Of a DNA stretch of 22,351 nt, positions 9,801 to 18,972 are shown piece by piece; position 1 is the stretch's first letter, and each line of letters begins with the position of its first letter. The DNA comes from Reclinomonas americana ATCC 50394. Its lineage: Eukaryota; Jakobida; Jakobea; Jakobida. The stretch lies in NCBI GenBank assembly GCA_048213135.1, contig PS015404.1:18101-40451 (forward strand). Reading direction: 5' to 3'. The notes below the pieces were generated by a model that did not search any database, had not been told where the DNA came from, and saw only the letters and a list, made by a program, of their open reading frames with translations. The translations under genes were made by a program, and so were the position numbers.

Positions 9801-12800
9801 ACTCGTCGTTTGCCAAGCGAGTTGCGTTTGTTGGCAAGAGTCACGCGTGCAGCGTATATGGGAACTGAATGTTGTGCTGGTGACAGGCGGCGGAGGACGA
9901 CTCGGGACCCTTTGAGGACTACGACACGCGCGTATTCTACGAGGACATCATGGATTTGAAGACGCGCTTGCCAGCCGTGCTGCTGGGCTTGACGCCGAAC
10001 GACAAGAGCACAGCGTCGGGCAGTGGCGCGTCGTCTTCCGAGGGGGGTGAGGAGGAAGGACGAAGCGAGCCGGTTGATGTGTCGGCAGCGCTTAAATCAG
10101 AGGTGAGCTCTGCAAACAAAGTGTGAGCCAGCATCTCTCTGCTCACAACAACGCAGGTGGCCGAGGGCCTGGTGTCGGATGCAACGGCGAGCAGTGCAGG
10201 TATCTCACCACTGGATGACATTATCGGACAGCTGCCTAAGGCGTGCTCTCGTGATTTGATTGACAAGCTGACGCTGGAGTTTTGCCGTCACAACTCGGCC
10301 AATGCGAGGAAGAAGCTTCTGAGAGTTGCGTGGCAAGGGGGAAGGGTGTGAGGGAAGAAAGCGAGAGTGGAGAGATGTGGAGAGAAGGGGAAAGGAGAGG
10401 TGACATAGAAAGTTGGGCGCGTGAGGGTGCGTTGCGTGGGAAGGGCGTGTCAGAAAATGGCATGGAGCGTCGGTTGTAAATGAGGGGCGTGGGCGTGAGA
10501 GGAGAAAGGTGCATTGGATATGGCAATGGAGCGTGTTAGAGGTGTGGCATGCAAAGAGAAAGGGGCGTGGATGAGGGGAGAAAGGTGCATGTGAGATATA
10601 ACAGCGGAGCATTTGAGAGAAGCGATTTGCGCTGAGTTGAGAACGGTGTGAGAGTGTGCAAGAAAAGGGTTTCGAGTGAGAGAAGGTGTTGAGAGAACTG
10701 AAACGCAGCGTGAGAGATGCGGTGTGCGTTGAGTTGGGAAGGGTGTGCGAGAAAGAGGAGGGCCTGCAAGCTAAAAGCGAATGGTTGCTCAAGAGAAGGA
10801 GTGTGGGAGAGACAGAGGGTGTGCGAGTTGCGAAGGCAAGGAGTGTTACAAAAACAAGGGAGTGTGACACACGCACACCAGCAAACAGACACTTGCACAT
10901 GCACTCTTTGTATCTGACACAAACGCACACACACTGTCTGCTGGTCGTCACGTTATGATGCGTTGACGTAGACTTGTCACAAGTGTGTTTCTTGTTGTTC
11001 AGTTTCTTTGTCGTTTGCATGTATGTTCACATTGTTTTGTTCTCCCTCTTTCCCTCCCCCTCCCCCCACCCTCCCCCTTTCCCTCTTTCAGGCGCTCTAT
11101 GGCGTCCCCCGCAACCAACTCGAGCTCCTGCCGTACTACGCCCGCATGGTGGCCACACTCCATCCGTACTACAAGGACATGGCGCCGGCACTGCAGGCCA
11201 AGTTGGAGGACGAGTTCGACGCGCTGTTCCGCGAGAAGAGCCAGACGAACATTGAGTCGAAAATCAAGGTTTTGCTCGCACCGAACGCTTGTGAATCATG
11301 AGTGCTTGGCAACCGACCACCTCGCGCAGAACATTCGCTTCATGTGCGAGCTGGTCAAATTCGGGTGTGTGAACGGCAATGCCGTGCTCAACCTGTTCCA
11401 GCGGTGCCTCGACGATTTCTCGCATCACAATATTGATGTGACGTGTGCGCTGCTGGATTGTGCTGGCCGTTTCTTGAATCGGAAGCCAGAGACGTCGCAG
11501 GTGGGTGGCTGAGAGGGGGAAGGGGTGTGGCCTAGCTGCGCTTACTGACGCGATTCCTCTGCAGCGTTGTGGCAACCTGATTCAGCACATGTTGCGGTTG
11601 AAGGGCATCAAGAATCTCGACCCGCGCTACGAGACCATGGTGGAGAATGCATTCTACTCGGCAGTTCCGCCGGCTAACTCGGTGTCGGCGAGGCGGTATC
11701 GTGAGGCGGCGAGACATCCGTTGTTGGTGAGTTGGAGAGAGAGGAGAGAGGGACAGAAAGAGAGAGAATAAGGGACCGAGTGGCGAAAGAAGCACACAGC
11801 ATGATAGTCGAAGAGAGAAATATAGAGAGCGGGCAATGCGACAGACAGTGCCAGAGGTGAACTGCTCGCATGCTGAAATTGGGTCACTTGATTTCGCTCT
11901 TTTCTTTTTTTCTCTCTATGCTGTTTTTCGTTCTCTTTCTCTTCTCTCTCTTCACTATCTCTTCTCTCTTTCGTGCTGTCTCTCGCACTCTCGTTCTCTC
12001 CGATTCCTTGTTTTGACCTCACGCTTTCGGTGTTTCCCTCGCTCTCTTCTATCACTCTGTTTCTCTCGCACTCTCTCACTCTTTATGTTTTCGTCTCTGT
12101 TGCACTCCTTTCTCTCTCTCACTCTCTATCTTTCTTCATTTTGTTCTCTTTCTCTTTTTCTCTTCACCGTCTCTGCTCACTTTCTTGCTGTCTCTCACTC
12201 TCTTTCTCTCCGATTCCTTGTTTTTTGACCTCACTCTTTTTGTGTTTCCCTCCCTCTCTTCTCACGCACTTTGTTTCTCTCCCACACTTTGTTTCTTTCT
12301 TCCTCTCTTTCTGCTGTTCTCTTTTCTGTCACATTGTTTTCTCTCTTTCTCTTATTTCTTTCTCTCTCAGTCTCTGCTTGTATCTCACTCTTTATTACTT
12401 TTTCTCTTTCTCTTTCCGTCTCTCTATCTTTCTTCATTTCGTTCTCTTTCTTTTTAACTCTCTTCACTGTCTCCACTCTCTTTCTTGTTCCTTTCTGTTT
12501 CTGTTTAACTCTTTGTCTGTCTCTGCTGTTCTCTCTTGCTCTCTGTTTCACTCTCCCCCTCCTTTCTGCTTTTGCTCTCTTTTCTCTCTTTGTCTCTCTC
12601 ACTTACTTTCGCTTTCTGTTTTCCTGTGTCTCTTTTACTCTCTCTCTCTCTCTCTTTGTGTGTGCCGTTGCTTGCATCTTTTCGTTGACCGTCATCTCCG
12701 TGCAGCGCTACGTGGAGCACCTTGTGCACACGGTGCTCAACCGCCGCACGGCCGGCTTCGTGTTGAAGCAGTTGCAGTCGCTGCCGTGGACGGCGACTGT

Positions 12801-15800
12801 TATTCCGTGGCCCGCTGCCGAGGTGTTGCATGCGCCACCGGCTGTTGCGTCTCTGTGGATATTTAGATGCGTGGCTGTCTGGAAACGCTCACTGCTTCGC
12901 GCAGGAGGAGAGGGCGGTATTGACAGGACCGCAGCTGGTGGAGGCTGTTTCTCGCATTCTTCTCAAGGTGACACGCGCGCGCTTTAATCAGCTGCACGTG
13001 GTGGCGTCCATCATTGCATCGCTGGCCAAGAAGCAGCAGGAGGTGAGGCAACCGAATCACGGGAGCGCCTTGTGCTGTGCGCTCACTCAAGCATGGATTG
13101 CACAGATCTGCACAGCAATTGTGGACGATCTGTGGGCGTTTTTGCGACGCGGCCTCGAGTCGCCCGGGCAGTACAACATGCAGCAGCGCCTGGTGATGAG
13201 CTGCAAACTGCTTGGCGAGCTGTACAATTATCAGACGCTGGACAGCCGCGCCGTGTTCGATGCGCTGTACGCATTTATTCGCGCGTCGCCCGAGTGTGAT
13301 CCGCCAGAGGCACGTCTTCGCCTTGTACTACCAGTGTGTCCGCTGTTTCTGATTGTCGTTGTGCGCAGGACACGTTCCGCATTCGCATGGTGTGTGCGCT
13401 GCTGGACACGGTCGGGCTCTACCTGAATGGACGCACAAACATGGACATGTTGAAGGTGCCCTTTGAGATTAAGGAGTCTGCATGTTTGTGCAGGGGTCAT
13501 TCTCTCTTTCTCGCGCGCGCGCTCTCTCTCTCACACTGTCTTTTTCTCCTGTGCTTTCTGCCGCGTTCATGATTCTTTTTTCATTTCTCTTTCTTTCGTT
13601 CTCTCTCTTTCTTTCTTTCTCTCTCTCTTTCTTTCTTTCTCTCTCTCTTCTTCTTCTTCTCTCTCTTCTCTTCTTCTCTCTCTCTCTCTNNNNNNNNNNN
13701 NNNNNNNNNNNNNNNNNNNNNNNNNNNNNNNNNNNNNNNNNNNNNNNNNNNNNNNNNNNNNNNNNNNNNNNNNNNNNNNNNNNNNNNNNNNNNNNNNNNN
13801 NNNNNNNNNNNNNNNNNNNNNNNNNNNNNNNNNNNNNNNNNNNNNNNNNNNNNNNNNNNNNNNNNNNNNNNNNNNNNNNNNNNNNNNNNNNNNNNNNNNN
13901 NNNNNNNNNNNNNNNNNNNNNNNNNNNNNNNNNNNNNNNNNNNNNNNNNNNNNNNNNNNNNNNNNNNNNNNNNNNNNNNNNNNNNNNNNNNNNNNNNNNN
14001 NNNNNNNNNNNNNNNNNNNNNNNNNNNNNNNNNNNNNNNNNNNNNNNNNNNNNNNNNNNNNNNNNNNNNNNNNNNNNNNNNNNNNNNNNNNNNNNNNNNN
14101 NNNNNNNNNNNNNNNNNNNNNNNNNNNNNNNNNNNNNNNNNNNNNNNNNNNNNNNNNNNNNNNNNNNNNNNNNNNNNNNNNNNNNNNNNNNNNNNNNNNN
14201 NNNNNNNNNNNNNNNNNNNNNNNNNNNNNNNNNNNNNNNNNNNNNNNNNNNNNNNNNNNNNNNNNNNNNNNNNNNNNNNNNNNNNNNNNNNNNNNNNNNN
14301 NNNNNNNNNNNNNNNNNNNNNNNNNNNNNNNNNNNNNNNNNNNNNNNNNNNNNNNNNNNNNNNNNNNNNNNNNNNNNNNNNNNNNNNNCAGCTCTCGGCA
14401 ACACCTTCGACCCCATCGGATGGCATGCGCTACGCCCTCGCTCTGCTGTACGGCAAGGCGGATGTACGGTACTAGCAGTCTCTCTTTCTCTCTTTCTCTC
14501 TCTCTCTTTCTTTCTCTCTCTCTCTCAATGGCACACTCTCTCTTCCTCTCTCCCTCTCTCTTTGCCTATTTGACACTCACCCTTCCCCCTCTCCCCCACA
14601 GATCTGGCTCGCCCACTTCTCCGTCTACGTGCGCGAATCTCGCGCACACCCGCTACCCGTGGACGTGGAAATGGCGTTGACCGACACACTGGAGAATCTG
14701 CCGCTTGCGCCACCGGCGACGCCGCAAGAGGCCTACGCCCTGTTGCAGTCGACGTACTCGCAACTGCATCCCACATTGGCCATGTGCGTGACAAGCATCT
14801 CAATCGCAAGCTGCGTAGCTGCTTGCTGACTGTATCGTGTTTACAGGGCTCGCTCACCTGACGCCGAGTGGCCAGCCCCAGTTCGTCTTTCACGCATCTC
14901 TACAGTGTGCACTGATCCCGTCACCCGTCAGCACGGTGCGTTTGCGTTCTTGTTTGATGAGTGCGTCTCCCTTGCTGAAGCGTCGCTTTAGATGGTCTGC
15001 GATGGTGGCCAGTGGTGCCGACGGACGTGCCGGAGCCTGATACGGATGATGACGATGGCAATGCCGCAGAGGTGAGTGCAGTGCTTTGAACTGGAGCAGA
15101 GAGCTCTTACTGACCGTCTTGTCGCAGGGTTACGAGGAGGAACTGGAGGAGTTGGAGGTGCTGGCACAGGAAGCGGCGCAAATGGACTCGGCAGTGGGCA
15201 TGGGCGACGATGATGTGGAGGGAGCTGATGACGATGAGGAAAGCGATGACGATGAGGACGACGACGATGAGGATGATGACGACGAAGAGGATGAAGAGGA
15301 GGAGGGTGAAGATGACGAGGTTGAGGGCGATGAACAAAACGTGGACGCTGAGGAGGGAGCAGAAGAGGGCGAGGAGGAGGACGAAGAGGACGAGGATGAC
15401 GACAATGACGATGATGACGATGACGAGGAGGAGGAGGAGGAGGAAGTTGGTGAGGCCATCCGGAAGTCCGTGAGAGAAATAGAACGACTCCTTTCCTCAC
15501 CTGTGCGCGTGACTAGATGACACCATTGCGGAGCGCGCTCGTGCACGCGAGGCAGCGCACTTGGCCGAGGCCGCCGAGTGGGATGCGTTGTTGGCGTCCG
15601 TCACGGCCGACGAGGTGACAACGAGGCGGAAGGAGATGTCGGGGCCGGGAGTGCACTCGCAGCATGTGGTGTTGTCGCATGAAGGTAAGAAGGGGAAGAG
15701 TGTAAAGGGGGAAGGGGGTATGGGGGAATGCAAAAAGTGGAGTGGCAGAGGAATAAGCAAGACGGCGAGGTGTTGCAGGTGTTGAGGGGAAGGGAGTATG

Positions 15801-17800
15801 GGGGAGAGCAAGAAGTGGAGTGGCAGAGAATGGAGCAAGATGGCGAGGTTGAGGGGAAGGGAGTATGGGGTAAAGCAGCAAAAAAAGTGGAGTGGCAGAG
15901 GAAGGAGCAAAACGGTGAGGTGTTGCAGGTGTTAAGGGGGAAGGGAGTATGGGGGGAAGCAAGAAATGGAGCGACAGAGGAAGGAGCAAGACGCCGTGAA
16001 TGATCGTTGTCCTGTTTCTTTCATGCCTCAACTGACTCTTCGCGTGCCCTCACAGAGCGTGATCTTGCCAGTGGCGACGACGAGGCATTCCCTCCGGCAC
16101 CGTCACAGTCAGCCGCTTCGTGGATGGGCACGAGTGGAACCGTGCTGCTGCAGGTGCGTCTCTTTCTTTTCCTTCCTTTGCCCCTTGCTCTCGGCCTCAC
16201 ATTTGCGCACCAGGGACTTAACGCACGCAACATTCTCGGTGGCGGCCGCGGTCGGTCACGAGGCGTGGTGGTGCCGCAAGTGGCCAAGGTCATGCGACGC
16301 CCAGGAGCTGCGACGGCGGCAGCTGCTTCCGCGGCATCGGCATCGACGCCGACGCCGGTAAGTCTGCCCACGATGTCTCTGTGTCGTAGAATCCTTGCTT
16401 ATCTATCTCCCTCGCAGGACGACGCCACGGCCTCTCCCATTACACCGAGTGCTGCCGACGTCGAGGGTGGCGAGGGTAGTGCGAGCGACGTTGCGTACGC
16501 GAGCCAGTCTGCTCTTCTCTTTCCCCTTGTATCTAATCCTCCACACAGCTCTCGGCAACACCTTNNNNNNNNNNNNNNNNNNNNNNNNNNNNNNNNNNNN
16601 NNNNNNNNNNNNNNNNNNNNNNNNNNNNNNNNNNNNNNNNNNNNNNNNNNNNNNNNNNNNNNNNNNNNNNNNNNNNNNNNNNNNNNNNNNNNNNNNNNNN
16701 NNNNNNNNNNNNNNNNNNNNNNNNNNNNNNNNNNNNNNNNNNNNNNNNNNNNNNNNNNNNNNNNNNNNNNNNNNNNNNNNNNNNNNNNNNNNNNNNNNNN
16801 NNNNNNNNNNNNNNNNNNNNNNNNNNNNNNNNNNNNNNNNNNNNNNNNNNNNNNNNNNNNNNNNNNNNNNNNNNNNNNNNNNNNNNNNNNNNNNNNNNNN
16901 NNNNNNNNNNNNNNNNNNNNNNNNNNNNNNNNNNNNNNNNNNNNNNNNNNNNNNNNNNNNNNNNNNNNNNNNNNNNNNNNNNNNNNNNNNNNNNNNNNNN
17001 NNNNNNNNNNNNNNNNNNNNNNNNNNNNNNNNNNNNNNNNNNNNNNNNNNNNNNNNNNNNNNNNNNNNNNNNNNNNNNNNNNNNNNNNNNNNNNNNNNNN
17101 NNNNNNNNNNNNNNNNNNNNNNNNNNNNNNNNNNNNNNNNNNNNNNNNNNNNNNNNNNNNNNNNNNNNNNNNNNNNNNNNNNNNNNNNNNNNNNNNNNNN
17201 NNNNNNNNNNNNNNNNNNNNNNNNNNNNNNNNNNNNNNNNNNNNNNNNNNNNNNNNNNNNNNNNNNNNNNNNNNNNNNNNNNNNNNNNNNNNNNNNNNNN
17301 NNNNNNNNNNNNNNNNNNNNNNNNNNNNNNNNNNNNNNNNNNNNNNNNNNNNNNNNNNNNNNNNNNNNNNNNNNNNNNNNNNNNNNNNNNNNCAACTGGC
17401 TGCCATGGGTCGCGGTCACATGGCCGCATCCGCGGTGCCACCGTCGTCGCCCGCATCCACGGCGTCATCGGCGGCCGGCGGTGGCGGAGCTCCGCGTGTG
17501 CTGATGCGCATCAACGCCGCGCCGTACCACCCACCACCACAGCCACAGGGTGGACCGAATACTGCGGCTGCGACGGCACCGGCCGGTGCACCGATGCCTC
17601 CGCCGCAACAGCAACAACAGCAGCAGCATCAGCAGCAGCCGTACTATGGTCGTGGTGGTGGAGGTCGTGGTGGTCGAGGTGGAGGTGATCGTGGTGGTGG
17701 CGGTCGTGGTGGTGGAGAGGGTCGTGGTGGATATCGCGGTGGTGGTGGTGGTGGCCGGGGAGGACGGGGTGGTGATTATGGTCGTGGGGGTGGAGGGTGA
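5415..17800 (+). CDS. UPF2: UPF2, nonsense-mediated mRNA decay scaffold
   Basis: UPF2 bridges UPF1 and the UPF3/exon-junction complex. Exons: 5415-5474, 5607-5667, 6338-6628, 7795-7928, 7986-8111, 9409-9638, 9703-9820, 9887-10102, 10157-10324, 11092-11268, 11330-11500, 11565-11726, 12706-12822, 12905-13042, 13106-13309, 13369-13455, 14602-14783, 14847-14935, 14992-15071, 15128-15449, 15517-15684, 16056-16153, 16214-16357, 16418-16489, 16549 into the gap, and 17393-17800 after it. All phases fit; 1205 codons precede exon 25. MIF4G-1 (about 41-340) has KKNSAFVRKLRTIT and LNLTRYISEAV; a linker has FYEDIMDLKTRLPAVL. MIF4G-2 (about 433-620) has LELLPYYARMVATLHP, DFSHHNIDVTCALLD and YETMVENAFY. MIF4G-3 (about 639-865) has LGELYNYQTLDS and DPPE|DTFRIRMVC. 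An acidic tract follows (938-1045). These match human UPF2 in order. The exon at 14392-14463 was left out as misplaced. The part after the fourth gap is joined by position and a QLAA match only. Confidence 0.93.
5681..6240. repeat. (GA)n, assembly gap, then (ACTC)n and (AC)n in UPF2 intron 2
   Basis: A perfect GA run (about 5681-5708) leads into 410 N (5709-6118). ACTC and AC dinucleotide or tetranucleotide runs follow to about 6240. The gap is therefore a microsatellite that the assembly did not resolve. No coding sequence is missing, because the exons on either side (5607-5667 and 6338-6628) join in phase 1 and match UPF2. Confidence 0.9.
6773..7790 (+). repeat. Five-copy minisatellite filling UPF2 intron 3
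   Basis: Units begin at CACACTCTGCTGCTTGCC-like sites at 6773, 7020, 7238, 7440 and 7704, so the period varies from 202 to 264 bp. Shared blocks include the CTCTCT run, TTGTCTGCTTCTCTTCCGATG and ACACATGCCTCTGTGGTCCT. No open frame is conserved between units. The intron's first 70 bases are GA-rich and the array is pyrimidine-rich. Confidence 0.85.
8112..9408 (+). repeat. UPF2 intron 5: purine-rich arm, (CTCTCGYC)n array and gap
   Basis: From 8112 to about 8365 the intron is G/A-rich (GGGAGA, GGAGG words). About 8366-8520 is ordinary sequence. From about 8545 to 9310 it is a CTCTCGCCTCTCGTCT-type array broken by 280 N (8697-8976), ending in a pyrimidine tract before CACAG. No gene is evident. 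The flanking exons join in phase 0. Confidence 0.9.
10325..11091 (+). other. Long UPF2 intron 9, no gene seen
   Basis: This 767 bp intron runs from GTTGCG to TTTCAG. The first 530 bases are purine-rich with GAGAG and GTGTGAGAG words. The last 60 bases are a pure pyrimidine tract. No transposon or RNA gene is recognisable. Confidence 0.8.
11727..12705 (+). repeat. Long UPF2 intron 12, pyrimidine-rich low complexity
   Basis: The first 50 bases are GA-rich. From about 11890 to 12660 the coding strand is almost wholly pyrimidine, with degenerate repeats such as TTCTCTCTCACTCTC and CTCTCCGATTCCTTGTTTTGACCTCAC (near 11993 and again near 12206). Open frames here are Ser/Leu/Phe-rich artefacts. Confidence 0.85.
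13310..13368 (+). other. UPF2: Probable GC-AG intron in UPF2
   Basis: Homology demands that DPPE be followed directly by DTFRIRMVC (human DPPE-HLFRIRLVC). That places the donor at GAG|GCACGT and the acceptor at GCGCAG, a 59 bp intron of typical size with a GC donor. The GT-AG alternative (13325-13368) would be 44 bp and would insert ARLRL. Confidence 0.7.
13505..14388. repeat. Pyrimidine microsatellite and third assembly gap
   Basis: CTCTTTCTTT and CTTCTTCTCT runs from about 13580 lead into 699 N (13690-14388). The gap lies inside the UPF2 intron that joins 13455 to 14602. No UPF2 residues are missing across it. Confidence 0.85.
14389..14463 (+). other. UPF2: Exon-like fragment, probably misplaced from the fourth gap
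   Basis: After CAG, bases 14392-14463 encode 24 residues (including DGMRYALALLYGKAD), followed by a GTACGG donor. The fragment sits inside an intron whose flanking exons already join perfectly to UPF2 (NMDMLK|IWLAHFSVYV). Its first 19 bases equal 16546-16564, the last bases before the fourth gap, where the phase also fits after SASD. Its DGMRYALALLYGK resembles the UPF2 C-terminal DTMPFVMLTRKGN region. It is most likely exon 25, attached to the wrong intron through CT repeats. Confidence 0.65.
15128..15449 (+). other. UPF2: Acidic-tract exon of UPF2
   Basis: This exon encodes about 107 residues, the majority Asp or Glu, built from GAT/GAC/GAG/GAA runs. It corresponds to the acidic segment that lies between MIF4G-3 and the UPF1-binding region in other UPF2 proteins. 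The reverse strand reads as poly-Ser, which is an artefact. Confidence 0.9.
15728..16000 (+). repeat. Four-copy, about 75 bp purine-rich minisatellite in a UPF2 intron
   Basis: Copies share AGTGGAGTGGCAGAG near 15736, 15814 and 15886, with a diverged copy near 15965. Each is followed by GAGCAAGACGGCGAGG and GGGAAGGGAGTATGGGG. The array occupies most of intron 15685-16055. Confidence 0.85.
16565..17392. other. Fourth assembly gap, inside the UPF2 C-terminal coding region
   Basis: This is 828 N, starting 16 bases into an exon and ending just before a frame reading QLAAM. Unlike the other gaps it is not bordered by microsatellite. UPF1-binding residues of UPF2 are expected to be hidden here. 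Confidence 0.95.
17393..17800 (+). other. UPF2: Pro/Gln-rich and RGG-rich C-terminal tail (last exon)
   Basis: The frame encodes QLAAMGRGHM, an Ala/Ser/Pro stretch, then PPPQQQQQQQHQQQPYYGRGG and about 45 residues of RGG/GGG repeats, ending at TGA 17798-17800. RGG boxes bind RNA and are methylated by PRMTs. Human UPF2 does not have such a tail. QLAA matches the human SSQLAANHW region, but only four residues support the link across the gap. A second RNA-binding gene starting inside the gap is possible. Confidence 0.6.
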
Positions 17801-18309
17801 GTTGAGGGGGATGGGAGGGGAAGGGAGGGTGAAGGGAGAAGGGAGGGAAGGGAGGGAAGGGGGAAGGGAGTGGGGGAGTGAGGGAGAGTGTGTGTTCGAT
17901 GTGCTTGTTTGTGTGTGGTGAGAAAGAAGAAATTGGTGAAGGAGAGAGAGTGTTCGTTCCTTTGGCTGTTTGTGTTGGTTTGCTTTCGTGTGTTTTAGAG
18001 AGAGAAGAGGAGAAAGAGAGACGGAGAGAGAGTGATCGAGAGAAAACCGAAGAGAGGGTGAGTTGTTCTCTATTATTTTCCTTGTTTGCTTACTTATGTG
18101 TTTGAGAGGGGATGGTGGTGAGTGCGTATTCCTTTGTTCACTGGTGTCAGTGAGTGGCAAAGTGAGAAGACGAGAAGGATAGATGTTGTTGTATGCTGTT
18201 TGCATGTTTGCTTAGGGTTGCCTATTTGTGTGGCATATGGCAGAGGAGAGATGAGCGAAAGATGGGAGTTGTCTTGTGTCCAATTGCTTGTGTTTGTGTG
18301 TTTGTGTGC

Positions 18310-18348
<39 letters not shown>

Positions 18349-18972
18349 AGAGAGAGAGAGACGACAAAGAAAGAAAGAAGACGTGGACAGAGTCTGGTTC
18401 TCTGTTTGGTTTGTGGTACCCGTTTAGCGTGTGATGCGTGTGTTGCTGTGAGTGGTGGTCTCTCTCTCTCTCTGTATTTGTGCGTGTATGTAAGCTGTGT
18501 GCGAATGTATCTCTGTCTTTGTTTCTCTGTGTGCTCACTGTTCCTTCGCAGTCGTTGACCCGGAGCCGATTGTTGTTGATGCGAAACGAAAGTGCGACAC
18601 AATGCTGCGTACACGACAAGATACGCCAGCAGTCGCACCTGACGGCTTGCAATTGTGCGCATGCGAGCGTGTGAGGTCCACACTTGGTGCCGCGGCGCAC
18701 GCGGCGAGCGAGCCAATGATAATGAATACCAAGGTGGCTCAGCGATTCGATCGAGAAGGAGGCATTCTTGGAGCAGGAAAAGTGATCAACCGCGAGAGAC
18801 GGAGCACGATCGACAGACCGACTGTGGGTGAAGAAGAGGGGAGGCTGATCATCTGCGAGCGATGTCGAATGGGGGCAGAGCGAATACCACCAGCGACTCA
18901 GCAGAAAACAGCTGCAGTGATGATGCACAATTACTTGCGTCGACGATACACTCTGCCAACTCCTCCGCCTGC
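17801..18972. other. Convergent intergenic region between UPF2 and RRP41
   Basis: Both stop codons point inward. 17801-17880 is G-rich, and about 17880-18540 is TG-rich with GA microsatellites. From 18541 the sequence becomes more complex. A + strand frame (VDPEPIVVDAKRKCDTML..., open to 19147) continues antisense to the last RRP41 exon. I recognise no domain in it, so it is more likely 3' UTR sequence than a gene. No AATAAA is seen on either strand by eye. Confidence 0.6.
18311..18361. repeat. (GA)n microsatellite
   Basis: A run of about 24 GA units is interrupted by TT and ends in GACGACAAAG. It lies in the UPF2-RRP41 intergenic region and is a candidate length polymorphism. Confidence 0.9.

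Noticed and set aside
11836-12987. Ser/Phe/Leu-rich hydrophobic frames resembling membrane proteins
   Set aside because: They arise from pyrimidine-rich intron sequence. UPF2 exons on both sides join across it in phase.
15130-15546. Poly-Ser open frame on the - strand
   Set aside because: It is the complement of the Asp/Glu-rich UPF2 exon and has no independent support.
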